NCBI GenBank assembly: GCA_964017235.1
Contig: OZ024935.1
Span: 32,033,596-32,097,595, forward strand
Length of the DNA: 64,000 bases
DNA from: Sabellastarte sp. h YS-2021
Taxonomy: Eukaryota; Annelida; Polychaeta; Sabellida; Sabellidae
Direction: 5' to 3'
Shown here: piece by piece, positions 22,168-32,119 of the stretch
Layout of the letters: each line of letters begins with the position of its first letter
How positions within the stretch are numbered: the stretch's first letter is position 1
The notes under the pieces: model-generated
The model's database searches: none
Told to the model about the DNA's origin: nothing
The model's input: the letters and a program-made list of their open reading frames with translations, nothing else
Position numbers and translations under genes: made by a program

Positions 22168-23763
22168 TTATTAAGCATCCCGCGAGGGACGTTTCTTTGT
22201 GTATAGGAGAAGCGACTCCGAAGGATCCGCATTTTCCTTTCGCAATAGCTTCGCAGCCATAAGGCGGATTCTTTTCATATTTGGCAGGTGTATGTAGTAG
22301 CCCTGGGAAATTTTTCTGAATATGCTGTGATGACATTTTAACCAATCAGAGAGGTCACGTGACCAAAAAAGCGTTTTTTGGAAGGGCGTCCTTTTCCGGA
22401 TGATAACTTAAGAAGCATTTTATCTATCCACCTGAAATTTAGTAAATACCTCCTCATATAAAGATCTGGGCGACATTGAATTTTGCCAGTGATAGGTTAA
22501 GAAATAAGAGTTATGGATGATTAATTAAGCATTAACAATTTTCTTAATGAGTACAACACAAAACTGCTTGTATCTCCTTAACCGTGTGAGATAGAGTGAT
22601 TTCATTGAAATTTTTGACCAACAGAGTATCTAAGCAATCTACTCTTGCCAATATTCAAAAAATATTCTCCTCCCCAAAAATGGGGGTCATATTCAATTTT
22701 CGAATTTTTGACAAAAAACACAAAATTGGAAATATAGGCTCATAAGGTACACATATAGAACAATACTGATATGAGTACTTTTTGAAACCATTTTCTTCAT
22801 AAAATAAAAATTTACTAGTGGGATTTCGGCAAAATTTTTGACCGATAGGGTATCTGTAAAGACTAGCCTTTCCAAGTTTCAACAAATATTTCACTTGCCA
22901 AAAATGGTGGCCATTTTGAATTTTCGAATTTTTTTCAAAAGTGCAAAACACAAAAATCCTTGTATCTCGAAAACCGTTTTGGATAGAGCGATTTCGACGA
23001 AATTTTTTACCCACAGGGTACCTCTTTTGAGTAGCTGACCCAGTTTTCTAAAAAATTTTGTCCCACCAAAAATGGCGCCCATTTTGAATTTTAAAATTTT
23101 TCGCAAATATCACAAAACACAAAAATGCTTGTATCTCAAAAACCGTGCTAGATAGAGCAATTTCGACAAAAATTTTGACCCAGGGTTAACTCTGCTGAGT
23201 AGCTGAGCAGCTAATTTTCAAAAAACTTTTTGTCCCACCAAAAAATGGCGGCCATTTTGAATTTTCAAATTTTTTGCCAAAATTGCAAAACACAAAAATG
23301 CTTGTATTTCGAAAACTGTGCCAGATAGAGTGAATTCAGCAAACTTTTTGACCCACATGGTATCTGTGAAGACTAGCCTTTCCAAGGTTCAACGAATATT
23401 TCACTTGCCAAAAATGGCGGTCATTTCTTTGGGTATGTAAGCAAACTGTTCTACCCAATTACCCCCAAACATTTACCCTTCCCATAATTGGGCGTCATTG
23501 TCAATTTTTAAATTTGTGGCAAAAAGTGTAGAACACCAAATTGCCTCTGTCTCCTTATCCGTGCAAGATAGAGCAATTTCAAACACACTGATAACTAAGA
23601 TATCCAAGATAACTACCCTGCCAAAGAACCACTTTTCCTACATTCTGGCTTTGTTGAGCTATAAGCAGAACTTTCTTGCATGATTAAGCTGCCATTATTT
23701 CTCCTTTTTGGGATGCTTATTTTTTGCAAAAACAATCTCTTTGCTTTGCATCGATCCTCTAGT
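22168..23763. mobile_element. Helitron/Helentron-like minisatellite element C
   Basis: Shorter relative of element B. It starts TTATTAAGCATCCCGCGAGG (imperfect hairpin) and shares the 5' domain with CCAATCAGAGAGGTCAC. The core is diverged 169-bp-family units (AAAATGG(C/T)GGCCATTTTGAA, GTATCTCGAAAACCG). The right end has TTGGGATGCTTA, a TTTTTGCAAAAA hairpin and GATCCTCTAG/T. It lies in the same intron as B, in the same orientation, and has no coding capacity. Confidence 0.6.
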
Positions 23764-23847
23764 TATAATTCAAATAATTCAGCACCTTCTGCTTTTGTCC
23801 ATTCCCTGACATGACTGTCTTGATATGACCTTACAATGTGGTGGCAG

Positions 23848-24359
23848 TAGTGCTGGAAGATCGCTTGGATTTTACCTGTCGCTGTTCGTATCGGAAATTT
23901 GTAAACAAACTTCGAACATTTCCGATCATGGAGTCGAAAGTGTAAACCAGACAGAAAAATCAAATATTAAATTATAAACAAGCAAAATACACACAAATTA
24001 CCTCAAATATATAAAAATATAACCTAAAAACATCTCCCTCACTAACAGACCATGCTATATGTATCCTCACTTGTGACTGGCTGATTTTATGATTACCTTG
24101 ACAACAATGTGAAAACCCCAAGGTGTTTTTTGTTTACGTGATCTTGTTTGCATTTACGGCTAGTGATTTTAACGAATGAATGTTATAGATTTTCGCAAAA
24201 TATTACAAAATATTATTCCAGTTAGTGTTTTATTGTGAAAAAGGGCTACATAGAAATGAGTTTTGCAAATATCGGTTGCACTTAAATTTTACCAATGATT
24301 GACCGGCAATGAGGCAGCGAGCGATAATACCGAAGTTTGCAAACATCGTCCCAGCATTA
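23848..24359 (-). mobile_element. hAT-like MITE family 2, copy 2 (512 bp, inverted relative to copy 1)
   Basis: The termini TAGTGCTGGAAGATCG and (inward from the right) TAATGCTGGGACGATG are flanked by a perfect 8-bp duplication GGTGGCAG (23840-23847 and 24360-24367). The interior is the diverged reverse complement of 18076-18564. No transposase. It lies 266 bp upstream of the exon at 24626. Confidence 0.85.
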
Positions 24360-24625
24360 GGTGGCAGCATCAAGAAACATAATGAATCAATTATTGCATC
24401 AGGTACCAGCATTTTTTATTGCTGACTTTGAAAGATACGTGAGACAGTTCTACTTCATTAAGTTGTAATCAGGAATAATACTGTAGAACTACTTGATTGA
24501 TTTTTTCTTAAAAAAGTGGTATGTATGTAGGATATTTAAATTTTTTTTAATAAAATAGGTGTAAATAACATTTGACAAAAAAAGACCACAATATCAAAAT
24601 TGACATGACAGAATGATATTTATAG

Positions 24626-24795
24626 CTGGAGCAGGGAGCAAGCAGCTATATACATGCGTGAACACTCTGCTTTGGACGATACCACAATCTGGGTGGAGAT
24701 TGACCGCTACATCACATGTCCTGGACAGGCTGTGAGTTATGGGATAGGACAGACGGAATTCCACCGGTTGAGGAAAATGGCTGAGCAAAAACTAG
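24626..24795 (+). CDS. DUF885-family protein, exon after the 14.9-kb transposon-filled intron
   Basis: The acceptor TTTATAG ends at 24625. The first base completes the split R codon, then the frame reads WSREQAAIYMREHSALDDTT, IWVEIDRYITCPGQAVSYGI and GQTEFHRLRKMAEQKLG. This matches the DUF885 C-terminal pattern W-x-R-x-x-A-x-x-Y-M ... E-(I/V)-x-R-Y-x-x-x-P-G-Q-A-x-x-Y-x-x-G. The donor G/GTATTG leaves phase 1. Despite the huge intron the exon is open and its motifs are intact, so the gene looks functional rather than dead. Confidence 0.9.
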
Positions 24796-25531
24796 GTATT
24801 GTATATTAGACACCTGGTAATTTTAATCCATTGATGGACAGATAAGAAGAAAAAGTGGTAGAATCTATAATGATAAACCTCAAACTGGTATGTATATATT
24901 ATATTTGTAGCTTTATGTACACTTTATTCTTTAATACTTAGCCTCTTGTACACACAACACTTTGCTAACACTCTGTGAATTTCCTTTAGATATAAACTGT
25001 CAGACACTACAATAATTGGTCTTCAAAATTGTATAATGATCCTATTTTCAGCTTGAATATTAGCCTCTGCCTACTAATGGCTTCTATAATCTTTAAATTT
25101 GATATATATCAGTTTGCTATGTCAAAGGTAAAGGTATGGCAATAAAATATTCCTTTTTATTTCACTGTATCATTAACTCATATAAGTGGTAAATCGTTGC
25201 TATATCATAATAACTGCCCAGCTTGAGGAGGTCATTGTCCATGGTTTAGGTAAATATGGCACGTATTGAGTATGTATACACTTAAAACTTTCACAAAATA
25301 CACTGTATATTATATAAAACCTCTGTATATATTTATGATGAATTAATTTTAATTTGTTACAGCAGAATATTTTTTGACAAAGCAAATTATGATTTTACTA
25401 TTGTCATGAATTGACGCAAGTAAACACTAGATATTGTAGGTGCAAATAAGTCACTTGTCTCTGTCCTGAAACTAGTTCAGTGTAATGGTATCTTTCCACA
25501 GAGACTTGACAACATTGTTTTTTTTTTCAAG
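24796..25531. other. Last intron of the DUF885 gene
   Basis: AT-rich, no repeat or gene recognised. It ends in a long T-run and CAAG acceptor. Confidence 0.6.
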
Positions 25532-25662
25532 GAGATTTATTTGACCTGAAGGAATTTCACCATGTCTGTCTAACGAATGGACAAGTACCGCTCAACATAC
25601 TGGAGAAACTAGTATTGGACTATATAGAGAAAACACTGAAGGGAGAAAATCAGTGCACGTAA
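25532..25662 (+). CDS. DUF885-family protein, terminal exon with stop
   Basis: A strong acceptor with a long T-run (TTTTTTTTTTCAAG) precedes the exon. The split glycine codon is completed, then the frame reads DLFDLKEFHHVCLTNGQVPL, NILEKLVLDYIEKTLKGENQ and CT before TAA at 25660-25662. F-D-(L/I)-(K/R)-x-F-H-x-x-x-L-x-x-G-x-(V/L)-P-L-x-(V/I)-L-E is the expected C-terminus. With this exon, 286 residues of the protein are visible in the window. I saw no convincing AATAAA polyadenylation signal before the SINE at 25914; its tail contains one (about 26130), so the true 3' end is undetermined. Confidence 0.9.
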
Positions 25663-25854
25663 AACTCTGCGTTTTGAATTTATACAGCACTTAGTCAATT
25701 TTAAGTACTCAATGGACACTTCAGCTGTAAAATAATTTGGTTATGGAAGATTATGCATGTTCTTATAATTATATTGACATATATTGTGTTAAGTGGAGAT
25801 GCAGCATGCAAGTAAATGTCCCATAAAAATGTTTCTTCACCCTAACCCGTATGC

Positions 25855-26176
25855 ATGAAAGGTCTTAGCCCAATCTTAGGCTTAATTTGGCTATTTGTTT
25901 ATACAAAGTTAAGAGGGGCCATGGTGGTAGAGTGGTAACACTCTCGCCTCCCACCTCTGAGATCGGGGTTCGGTTCCCGGCCTGACCTCAAGTGGGAAAG
26001 CAGGTAGTTGCTTGTCGTTGGTCGGCAGTTTACAGAACCTTGACCAACTGTATGTACTGGTTTCCTCTACCCTCCCAACTACCTGTCGTGATATGACCTG
26101 TACAGTGTTGAAAGCGATGTAAAACCCCAAATAAATATACAAAGTTAAGCCTAAGACTTGACTTAGACCTTTCATG
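25855..26176. repeat. Inverted-repeat element split by a SINE
   Basis: The left arm CATGAAAGGTCTTAGCCCAA (about 25855) and the right arm, whose complement reads CATGAAAGGTCTAAGTCAAG (ending about 26176), are inverted copies; both continue into TCTTAGGCTTAA. Without the SINE they would form a short near-perfect palindrome of roughly 80-90 bp. Confidence 0.55.
25914..26136 (+). mobile_element. tRNA-derived SINE (223 bp) with perfect target-site duplication
   Basis: A 13-bp direct repeat ATACAAAGTTAAG flanks the body (25901-25913 and 26137-26149). The 5' part has a pol III A-box-like TGGTAGAGTGGT and a B-box GGTTCGGTTCC, spaced as in a tRNA, and the 3' end is AAAACCCCAAATAAAT. The intact duplication suggests recent LINE-mediated insertion. 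The LINE partner cannot be identified from this sequence. Confidence 0.88.
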
Positions 26177-26605
26177 AAAACAGCCCCAGTAATTCCAAAC
26201 AACAGTAAATTCTAATGAAACTAGATATACTTACAAATAGAGAGTTTGCGAACAGTGTTTCCATGAAATCATGCGTAAAAAAATGACAAAACTTAACAAA
26301 ACATTGCCTGGGAAGTTGACATGGCAATGTCATTGTACATGACAGTTAGCCACATCTATCAGTGTTGACATTATAAAAATGATGAAACACTCAAAAATTG
26401 CCAACTTCCAATGCAGTGACAAACAGCTCTTCAAAATCATTGTTTGCAACTTCTCAAGCATCTAACTGTATATTACCAGCCTGGGTCCAAGTTGTCATCC
26501 ATGTTATGGAAATAATTACAGTAAAAAAAACTGAAATAATTCACAAGATTAGTATGTTTCCTTAGTAACTAGCCTGTTGTGAGTGATTATACAGGTTTGA
26601 ATAGA
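26177..26605. other. Intergenic sequence, no feature recognised
   Basis: Downstream of the DUF885 gene. No exon, RNA gene or repeat unit is evident. Confidence 0.5.
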
Positions 26606-27277
26606 CTTTAAAAATAGTCATAATGTTAAAGTTACTGAAAATAACAGTCATATTTTTGTTAAGATAATGTACATGGCACTGAATTTAATTGGGACATGAA
26701 ATAGATAGCATGGTGGTGTTATGATAATTCATTCGCCTTCCATGTCTGAGGTCTTGGATTTAAAATTTAGCCATGGGCTCAAGCTGAAAAATTGATAAAT
26801 TTAGTGTAACTAAATACTGCTCATATTTGTTTTATAAATGTGAATAAAAATGAATATTTGTATTTTGTCAGACAGCATATCTGAAACTAAATAGTGTTTG
26901 TTGACACACCTTATTGTCTTCCATTGTATGTGATAGGTAATTATATGTATATTTGGCAAGGATAGGCTTTACACATGGTTTGTTTGTAGATTTATTCTAT
27001 TTTGAATTGTTTTATTTTAGATAAACCGTTACAATATTTACATGTTTGAAATAACAGTCTTTTGTAATGTAAATTGTATAACCTAAAGTTATATTGGGAG
27101 TAACAGAATAAAATACATACATGATTCATTTTGTTTTACCCTTTCACTCGGTCATTGAATGTAGATCCATTCAGGATATAGGGTGATATGATGTTTAATT
27201 GGCAGTATTGATCAGTTTATGGACCATAATTTTGGTAATTTTTTTGACTTTTTGACTTTGAACCTCAATAACATATT
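26606..27277 (+). repeat. Duplicated segment, copy 1
   Basis: Matches 29641-30245 in the same orientation. Shared blocks include GAAAATAACAGTCATATTTT, CATGTCTGAGGTCTTGG and TTTGACTTTGAACCTCAATA. Copy 1 carries about 58 bp (near 26870-26920) absent from copy 2. The LINE begins where copy 1 stops matching. Confidence 0.8.
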
Positions 27278-29592
27278 GATCAATCAATCAATCAGTTGTC
27301 CAAGTGCTTAATCTCCGTATCAATGGATTCTAAGGCACACCATCCAATTCATAAGTCATAAGACATTAGACATGTTCCAAGTCGTTCCCAGAGAGGTGAT
27401 CCGGTGTTCGGTAGTAAGAAGCTATGGTGGGAATGATTTCTGAAAAACGTAGGTTTTGAGTCGACTTTAGAAACTGGAGAGATTTGGAGCACTGCGTATA
27501 TCATATGGAAGATCATTCCATAACTTAGGGGCATCATATGAGAAACTATTGTTAAAATGGACCTTTGATTTATGGATGGAAGCACAGTAAGAGGGAACCT
27601 GAAGAAAAAATTTTTTGGGATTGAAACGTCTTGTATTCATGGCAGATTTGTACAAGGGGAGATATGGTGCAAAATACTTAGTGGTGAGGTACTTATAAAC
27701 CAAAACTAGGGTTTTAAAGATAATACGTTGTCTAATGGGTAGCCAATGAAGTGTCCTAAGGGTGGATGTAATGTGAGTGTACTTTGAAGCACCAGTGACA
27801 AACCGTGCAAGTGCATTTTGAACATATTGGAGCCTTGTAGCATTTCGGGATGACAGACTGCGAAAAAGAGAATTGCAATAATCCAAATGACTACTGACCA
27901 GAGCGTTTGCAATCACCACTGATGTATCCACAGAAAGAAACCTCCTGATGCGATGAAGGTCCCTGAGGCTAATAAAACAGGATTTGATAACAGAATTTAC
28001 GTGTTTGGTGAAACAGAACTTTGCATCAAACAGAACACCCAGATTGCGTACAACATTGCGGGAGAGAGGCAATTACCCAGAATATTGACAGGAAATAAGT
28101 CACTGAGCCATTTGTGTCTGTCTTTGGCACCGAAGACTATGAATTCTGTTTTATCAGGATTTAGCTTGAGTTTGTTATCAGACATCCAGACCTGAATATC
28201 ATTCAAACACGATTTAAGATGGTCAAAAGACTTGAGACTGTCATCAGGGGATAAGTGAATGAACAGCTGAGTGTCGTCCGCATAGAAGTGGTAACGGACT
28301 CCGGTATATTTTCTGATGACTTGACCAAGAGGTGTTGTGTAGAGGGAAAACAGAGGAGGACCTAAGACAGAACCTTGGGGGACTCCAAACTTCAATTTGA
28401 ACAAATTCGAAAGACTGGAACCAATCTTGACTGACTGAAAACGATCCTGGAGGTAGGATCTAAACCATTTTAGTGCCGATCCAGCAAAACCAAATCTAGA
28501 CGACAAACAGGATAGGAGTGTGTTATGATCGATAGTGTCAAAAGCCGCGGACAGGTCGAGTAGCACTAGTGCTGTAGGCATGCCCTTGGACAGAGATAAG
28601 TGAATCTCATTTTTGATGCACAACAAGGCAGTTTCTGTTGAGTGCTCCAACTTATAGGCTGACTGGAAAGTGTTACCAAGATCATGACAATCCATGTGAG
28701 ATCTAATTTGGGCAGCCACAATTCGCTCGACCAATTTTGACAAGAAGCTAAGACGGACACTGGTCGATAGCTCTTCAAGTCCTCTTTTGAAAGGGTGGAC
28801 TTTTTGAGGAGGGGTGTGACAATAGCCTGTTTGAAAGGATTAGGGAAAATACCATTTTTGAGGGACAAGTTAACCAGTTTAGTCAATGAAGGGAGAAGAA
28901 TGTCAATACATTGTTTCACAATGTGAGTGGGGCATGGATCAAGGGAGCAAGTTTTTGAAGGGGATTCCTTGATAAACTTAAGGACTTCAGTATCAGTGAC
29001 AACTTGAAAGGAACTGAAAGTCGGCGGCTCCTTGTCTGGGTGAAGAACCTGAGATCGGGTATATTTAAAGGTGTCTCGAATCCTTTTAATTTTATCAATG
29101 AAAAACGAACCAAATCTGTTTGCTAAAGATTTTTCATCATCAAAGGATGTGAGGACAGTAGAATTTGACCGACTCAATGTTCTATTTAGTGCATACCATA
29201 ACCTCTTACTATCACCGCAATTTTCACTAACTAGATCACGGTAGAAACACCCCTTGTTTCTATTTAGAATGTGGTTACATCTGTTTATCTGCCGTCGAAG
29301 ACGGGAACGATTTTCAGAGGATTTGTCTCTTCTCCAGGCGCGTTCATACTGCCTTCTCATGCACTTGGCAGTTCTATACTCATCAGTTATCCAGCTTGGG
29401 GCTGGTTTGATGAGCTGTTTAGTCTTCACTGGTGCATGAATATCTAGAAGGCCAGACAAACCAGACATGTACTGTTCATGCAATAAATCTATGTCATCAG
29501 ATGGTGAGCTAACAAACGGAATAGTCAGGAGGTCACTTCTGAATTTCTCAATATTCAATTTATGATACTGACGGAAGGTAACAACTTTTTGA
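27278..29592 (-). mobile_element. 5'-truncated L2/CR1-like non-LTR retrotransposon
   Basis: Read on the minus strand, the element starts in the region between endonuclease and RT (VVTFRQYHKLNIEKF), runs through a full RT domain, and ends in a TTGA short-repeat tail (27280-27296). ORF1 and the endonuclease are missing, consistent with truncated target-primed reverse transcription. It is inserted near the end of duplicated segment copy 1. The LHWLPIRQRI block after RT is typical of L2/CR1-group elements; the exact clade needs a tree. Confidence 0.85.
27467..29558 (-). pseudogene. LINE reverse transcriptase, two frameshifts
   Basis: Three frames carry one protein. 28566-29558 holds the pre-RT region with SYRPVSVLAS. 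27997-28743 holds the catalytic core: LLDLSAAFDTIDH (motif A), GVPQGSVLGPPLF (motif B) and FYADDTQLFIH (YADD, motif C). 27467-28072 holds the C-terminal part with HLDYCNSLF and LHWLPIRQRIIFKTL. Frame changes lie near 28740 and near 28060. Catalytic residues remain, but the reading frame is broken twice, so this copy cannot encode a full enzyme. Confidence 0.88.
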
Positions 29593-29640
29593 TAACAAGC
29601 CTTTTATGTATTTTTATGTACTTTTTATGTATTTTATGTA

Positions 29641-30245
29641 CTTAAAAGATAGTCATTATGTTACAGCTACTGAAAATAACAGTCATATTTTTGTTAAGAT
29701 AATGTACATGGCATTCAATTTAATTGGGACACAAAATAGATAACGTGGTGGTGTTATGGTTATTCGCTTGCTTCCATGTCTGAGGTCTTGGTTTTAAATT
29801 CAGCACTGCTCTCAAACTGGAAAATTGGTAAATTTAGTTTCACTAAATACTACTCATATTTGTTCTATAATTGTGAATAAAATGAATATGTGTATTGTCT
29901 TCCATTGTATGTGATAGGTACTTGTATGTATATTTGGCAAGTATAGGCTTTACACATGGTTTGTAGATTTATTCTATTTTGAATTGTTTATTTTAGATTA
30001 ATGGTTACAATATTAATATATATGAAATAACATTCTTTTGTAATTTAAAATGTATGACTTAAAGTTATTTTGAGAGTAACAGAATAAAGTACATATGTGA
30101 TTCTTTTTGTTTTACCCTTTCAATCGGTCATTGAATGTACATGCATTGCAGACATTGGGTTACATGATATTTAATTTGAGGTATTGATCAGTTTATGGAC
30201 CTAATTTAGGTGAGGGTTTGACTTTGAACCTCAATAACATATAAG
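29641..30245 (+). repeat. Duplicated segment, copy 2
   Basis: Second copy of 26606-27277, lying just beyond the LINE. It continues past the LINE insertion point into ACATATAAGTGACAAGTCTT, while sequence like ATAACAAGCCTTTTATG follows the LINE at about 29594. The pre-insertion state was therefore probably a direct tandem duplication. Confidence 0.75.
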
Positions 30246-30663
30246 TGACAAGTCTTTTCTATATTTCTTATGTTAATAACTGAAATAGTATGTGTGGTAT
30301 CCATTTATCATTGTAGCAGACATAATGCCCCTAATGTTTTTGAAATATGAATTCAGACAGTGACTTAACACCTCAAGCCTTTTAACCATATACATGTGTT
30401 TACTTGTAGCTAGTTAGCATCTTATGAACATATTTTGTTGGAATATCATAGTGATCAAATAGAGAGTTTAATGTATTAATTTGGATTGCATGAATCACAT
30501 TTGAAATAGCTGAAGATTTAACATTTGATGAATAACTTATTTGAAATAAGTTTACATTTTTTTTTTGAATAACTGGATCTGTGAACAGGTATTTTCAATT
30601 CCTGACACTAAATTTTTTAATTTTGTAGATTTCATAAGAGAATAATAGAAAATGGAGGCCTAA

Positions 30664-31490
30664 ATTTTATTGTGTTACAATAGCTTACCATTTGGAACTG
30701 AATGCTATCTCGGGAGGCCGCAAGGAATCTGGTCAATATCCAAGAAAATTAGACGTTTATTGTTGACTGAATTCCCAGTGCTGTATACAGGTGAACCCTG
30801 TAGTGTACTTCTATTGAAGCCCCCTGCTTTCTCATTGGCTGTGTGACTAGGAAGCGTTTTATTTTCACTCACTGATTTTTTTACGGGAATTCTCTGTATA
30901 TACGTATTGTTGGATGTTATTTAGCCATTTGCTTTATTACTTGTCAAAGTACATTCTGTATCATTTTCAACTTTACAGGATAAGTATTTTTCATTTATTT
31001 GTGTTGTGAGTTTTCTGGTTCAGATTATTCAGACATTATTGCTGTAAAAATGTCCTCCCACCAAGCCACCACAAATAAACCCAGATCATTGAAGTGTCAC
31101 TGCTCTCAAACTGTTTACCTTTTCACCTGCACAACTAATGTCCCTATTGTAGAGACGCTGGCAAGAGTAATGACCCTTTTCACAAATGAAAAAACCTAGC
31201 AATATTTGCAGTTCTTTCTCTGATGAATAGCTTCTTAAAATAAGAAACAGACGCAGGTATATTCAGAAACAACAGGTGGTCGACACTTCAAAAGATGAAC
31301 TAGATTTGTTGGGGATGACATGGAGGTGTTCTCAGGCTCCCGTGCAGATCTAGAAGACACTGCAGAGCAATCTATTCATCACCTCCATGCCCCCAACCCT
31401 TACGTTTTGAAACGTCAATCAAAACTCGTCAAACTGTCCCACCCACTCTAGGCACAGCTTTACAGAAAAGAATTGAAAGCAAGTTAGAAC
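30664..31490 (+). mobile_element. DIRS-type retrotransposon III, 5' fragment
   Basis: The left end ATTTTATTGTGTTACAATAG matches the DIRS IV left end (ATTTTATTACGCTACAATAG). A diverged left ITR follows, then a gag start at 31049 (MSSHQATTNKPRSLKCHC, comparable to MSLHQANKDKPRAQKCRH in DIRS IV). The frame is soon broken. The homology stops at about 31490, where a 5S-like repeat begins, and resumes at about 44345 after duplicating roughly 215 bp. Confidence 0.75.
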
Positions 31491-31690
31491 AAGGCCAAAA
31501 GGTGTTTTTGTCCGCGAGCGCAAAGCCATCAGAGACACGAGTAGTGCACTAGAATTCAAGAAGTCTCGTGACAGAAAGAAATTCCAAATTAGATACATCC
31601 CACAGCTGGTCCCGAACTGATACGGTCACCCATCCAGGTACTAAGTTAACCATAGCCCATTGCCGCTTAACTTCAGTGAGCAGACAAATA
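31491..31690 (-). repeat. 5S-rRNA-like repeat, copy 3, left half
   Basis: Same family as 4751-5150. The 5S-like block (31606-31690, minus strand) is cut after CAGACAAATA by the 12.2-kb insertion; the rest of the repeat is at 43920-44340. Confidence 0.7.
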
Positions 31691-32119
31691 CTCCGTAAAC
31701 ATTTTTTGGTTTGCAAATGTTTAGTAGCAAACGTTTGCCAAAGGTTAAAAATGATGGGTACGAAAACCATTTATAATAGAATGTTTTTAAAATGTATTGT
31801 GTATACAATTTATTAAACATTTAATGATAAATGTTAGAAAAACGTTACAAATGAACATATTAATGTCTGAATAATAATGGGGTCAGAGGTCAAATTCAAT
31901 ATCTTTTGAAGGTTGCTCATTAATGAAAATATTATTTTTATGTCTAAAATTGTAAGATAGTGGCTTAGAAATTGTGTCAACATTCAATTCTTACTTTTAT
32001 TCCTCTAAAATCCCCCATGATTGCTCACCACCATCTTTGTTAGGACATTTTTGAAGTTTTAATAAGCATTCTGAAAATATGGGTTTAAAAAACATTTTTG
32101 ATAGAGTGTTTTTGTGTCA

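Noticed and set aside
26700-26770. Degenerate tRNA-like head (GGTGGTGTTATG ... TCTTGGATTTAAA)
   Set aside because: The A- and B-box resemblance is weak and no SINE tail or duplication is visible; it belongs to the duplicated segment.
27953-28195. Plus-strand frame over the LINE
   Set aside because: Antisense to the recognised reverse transcriptase coding sequence.
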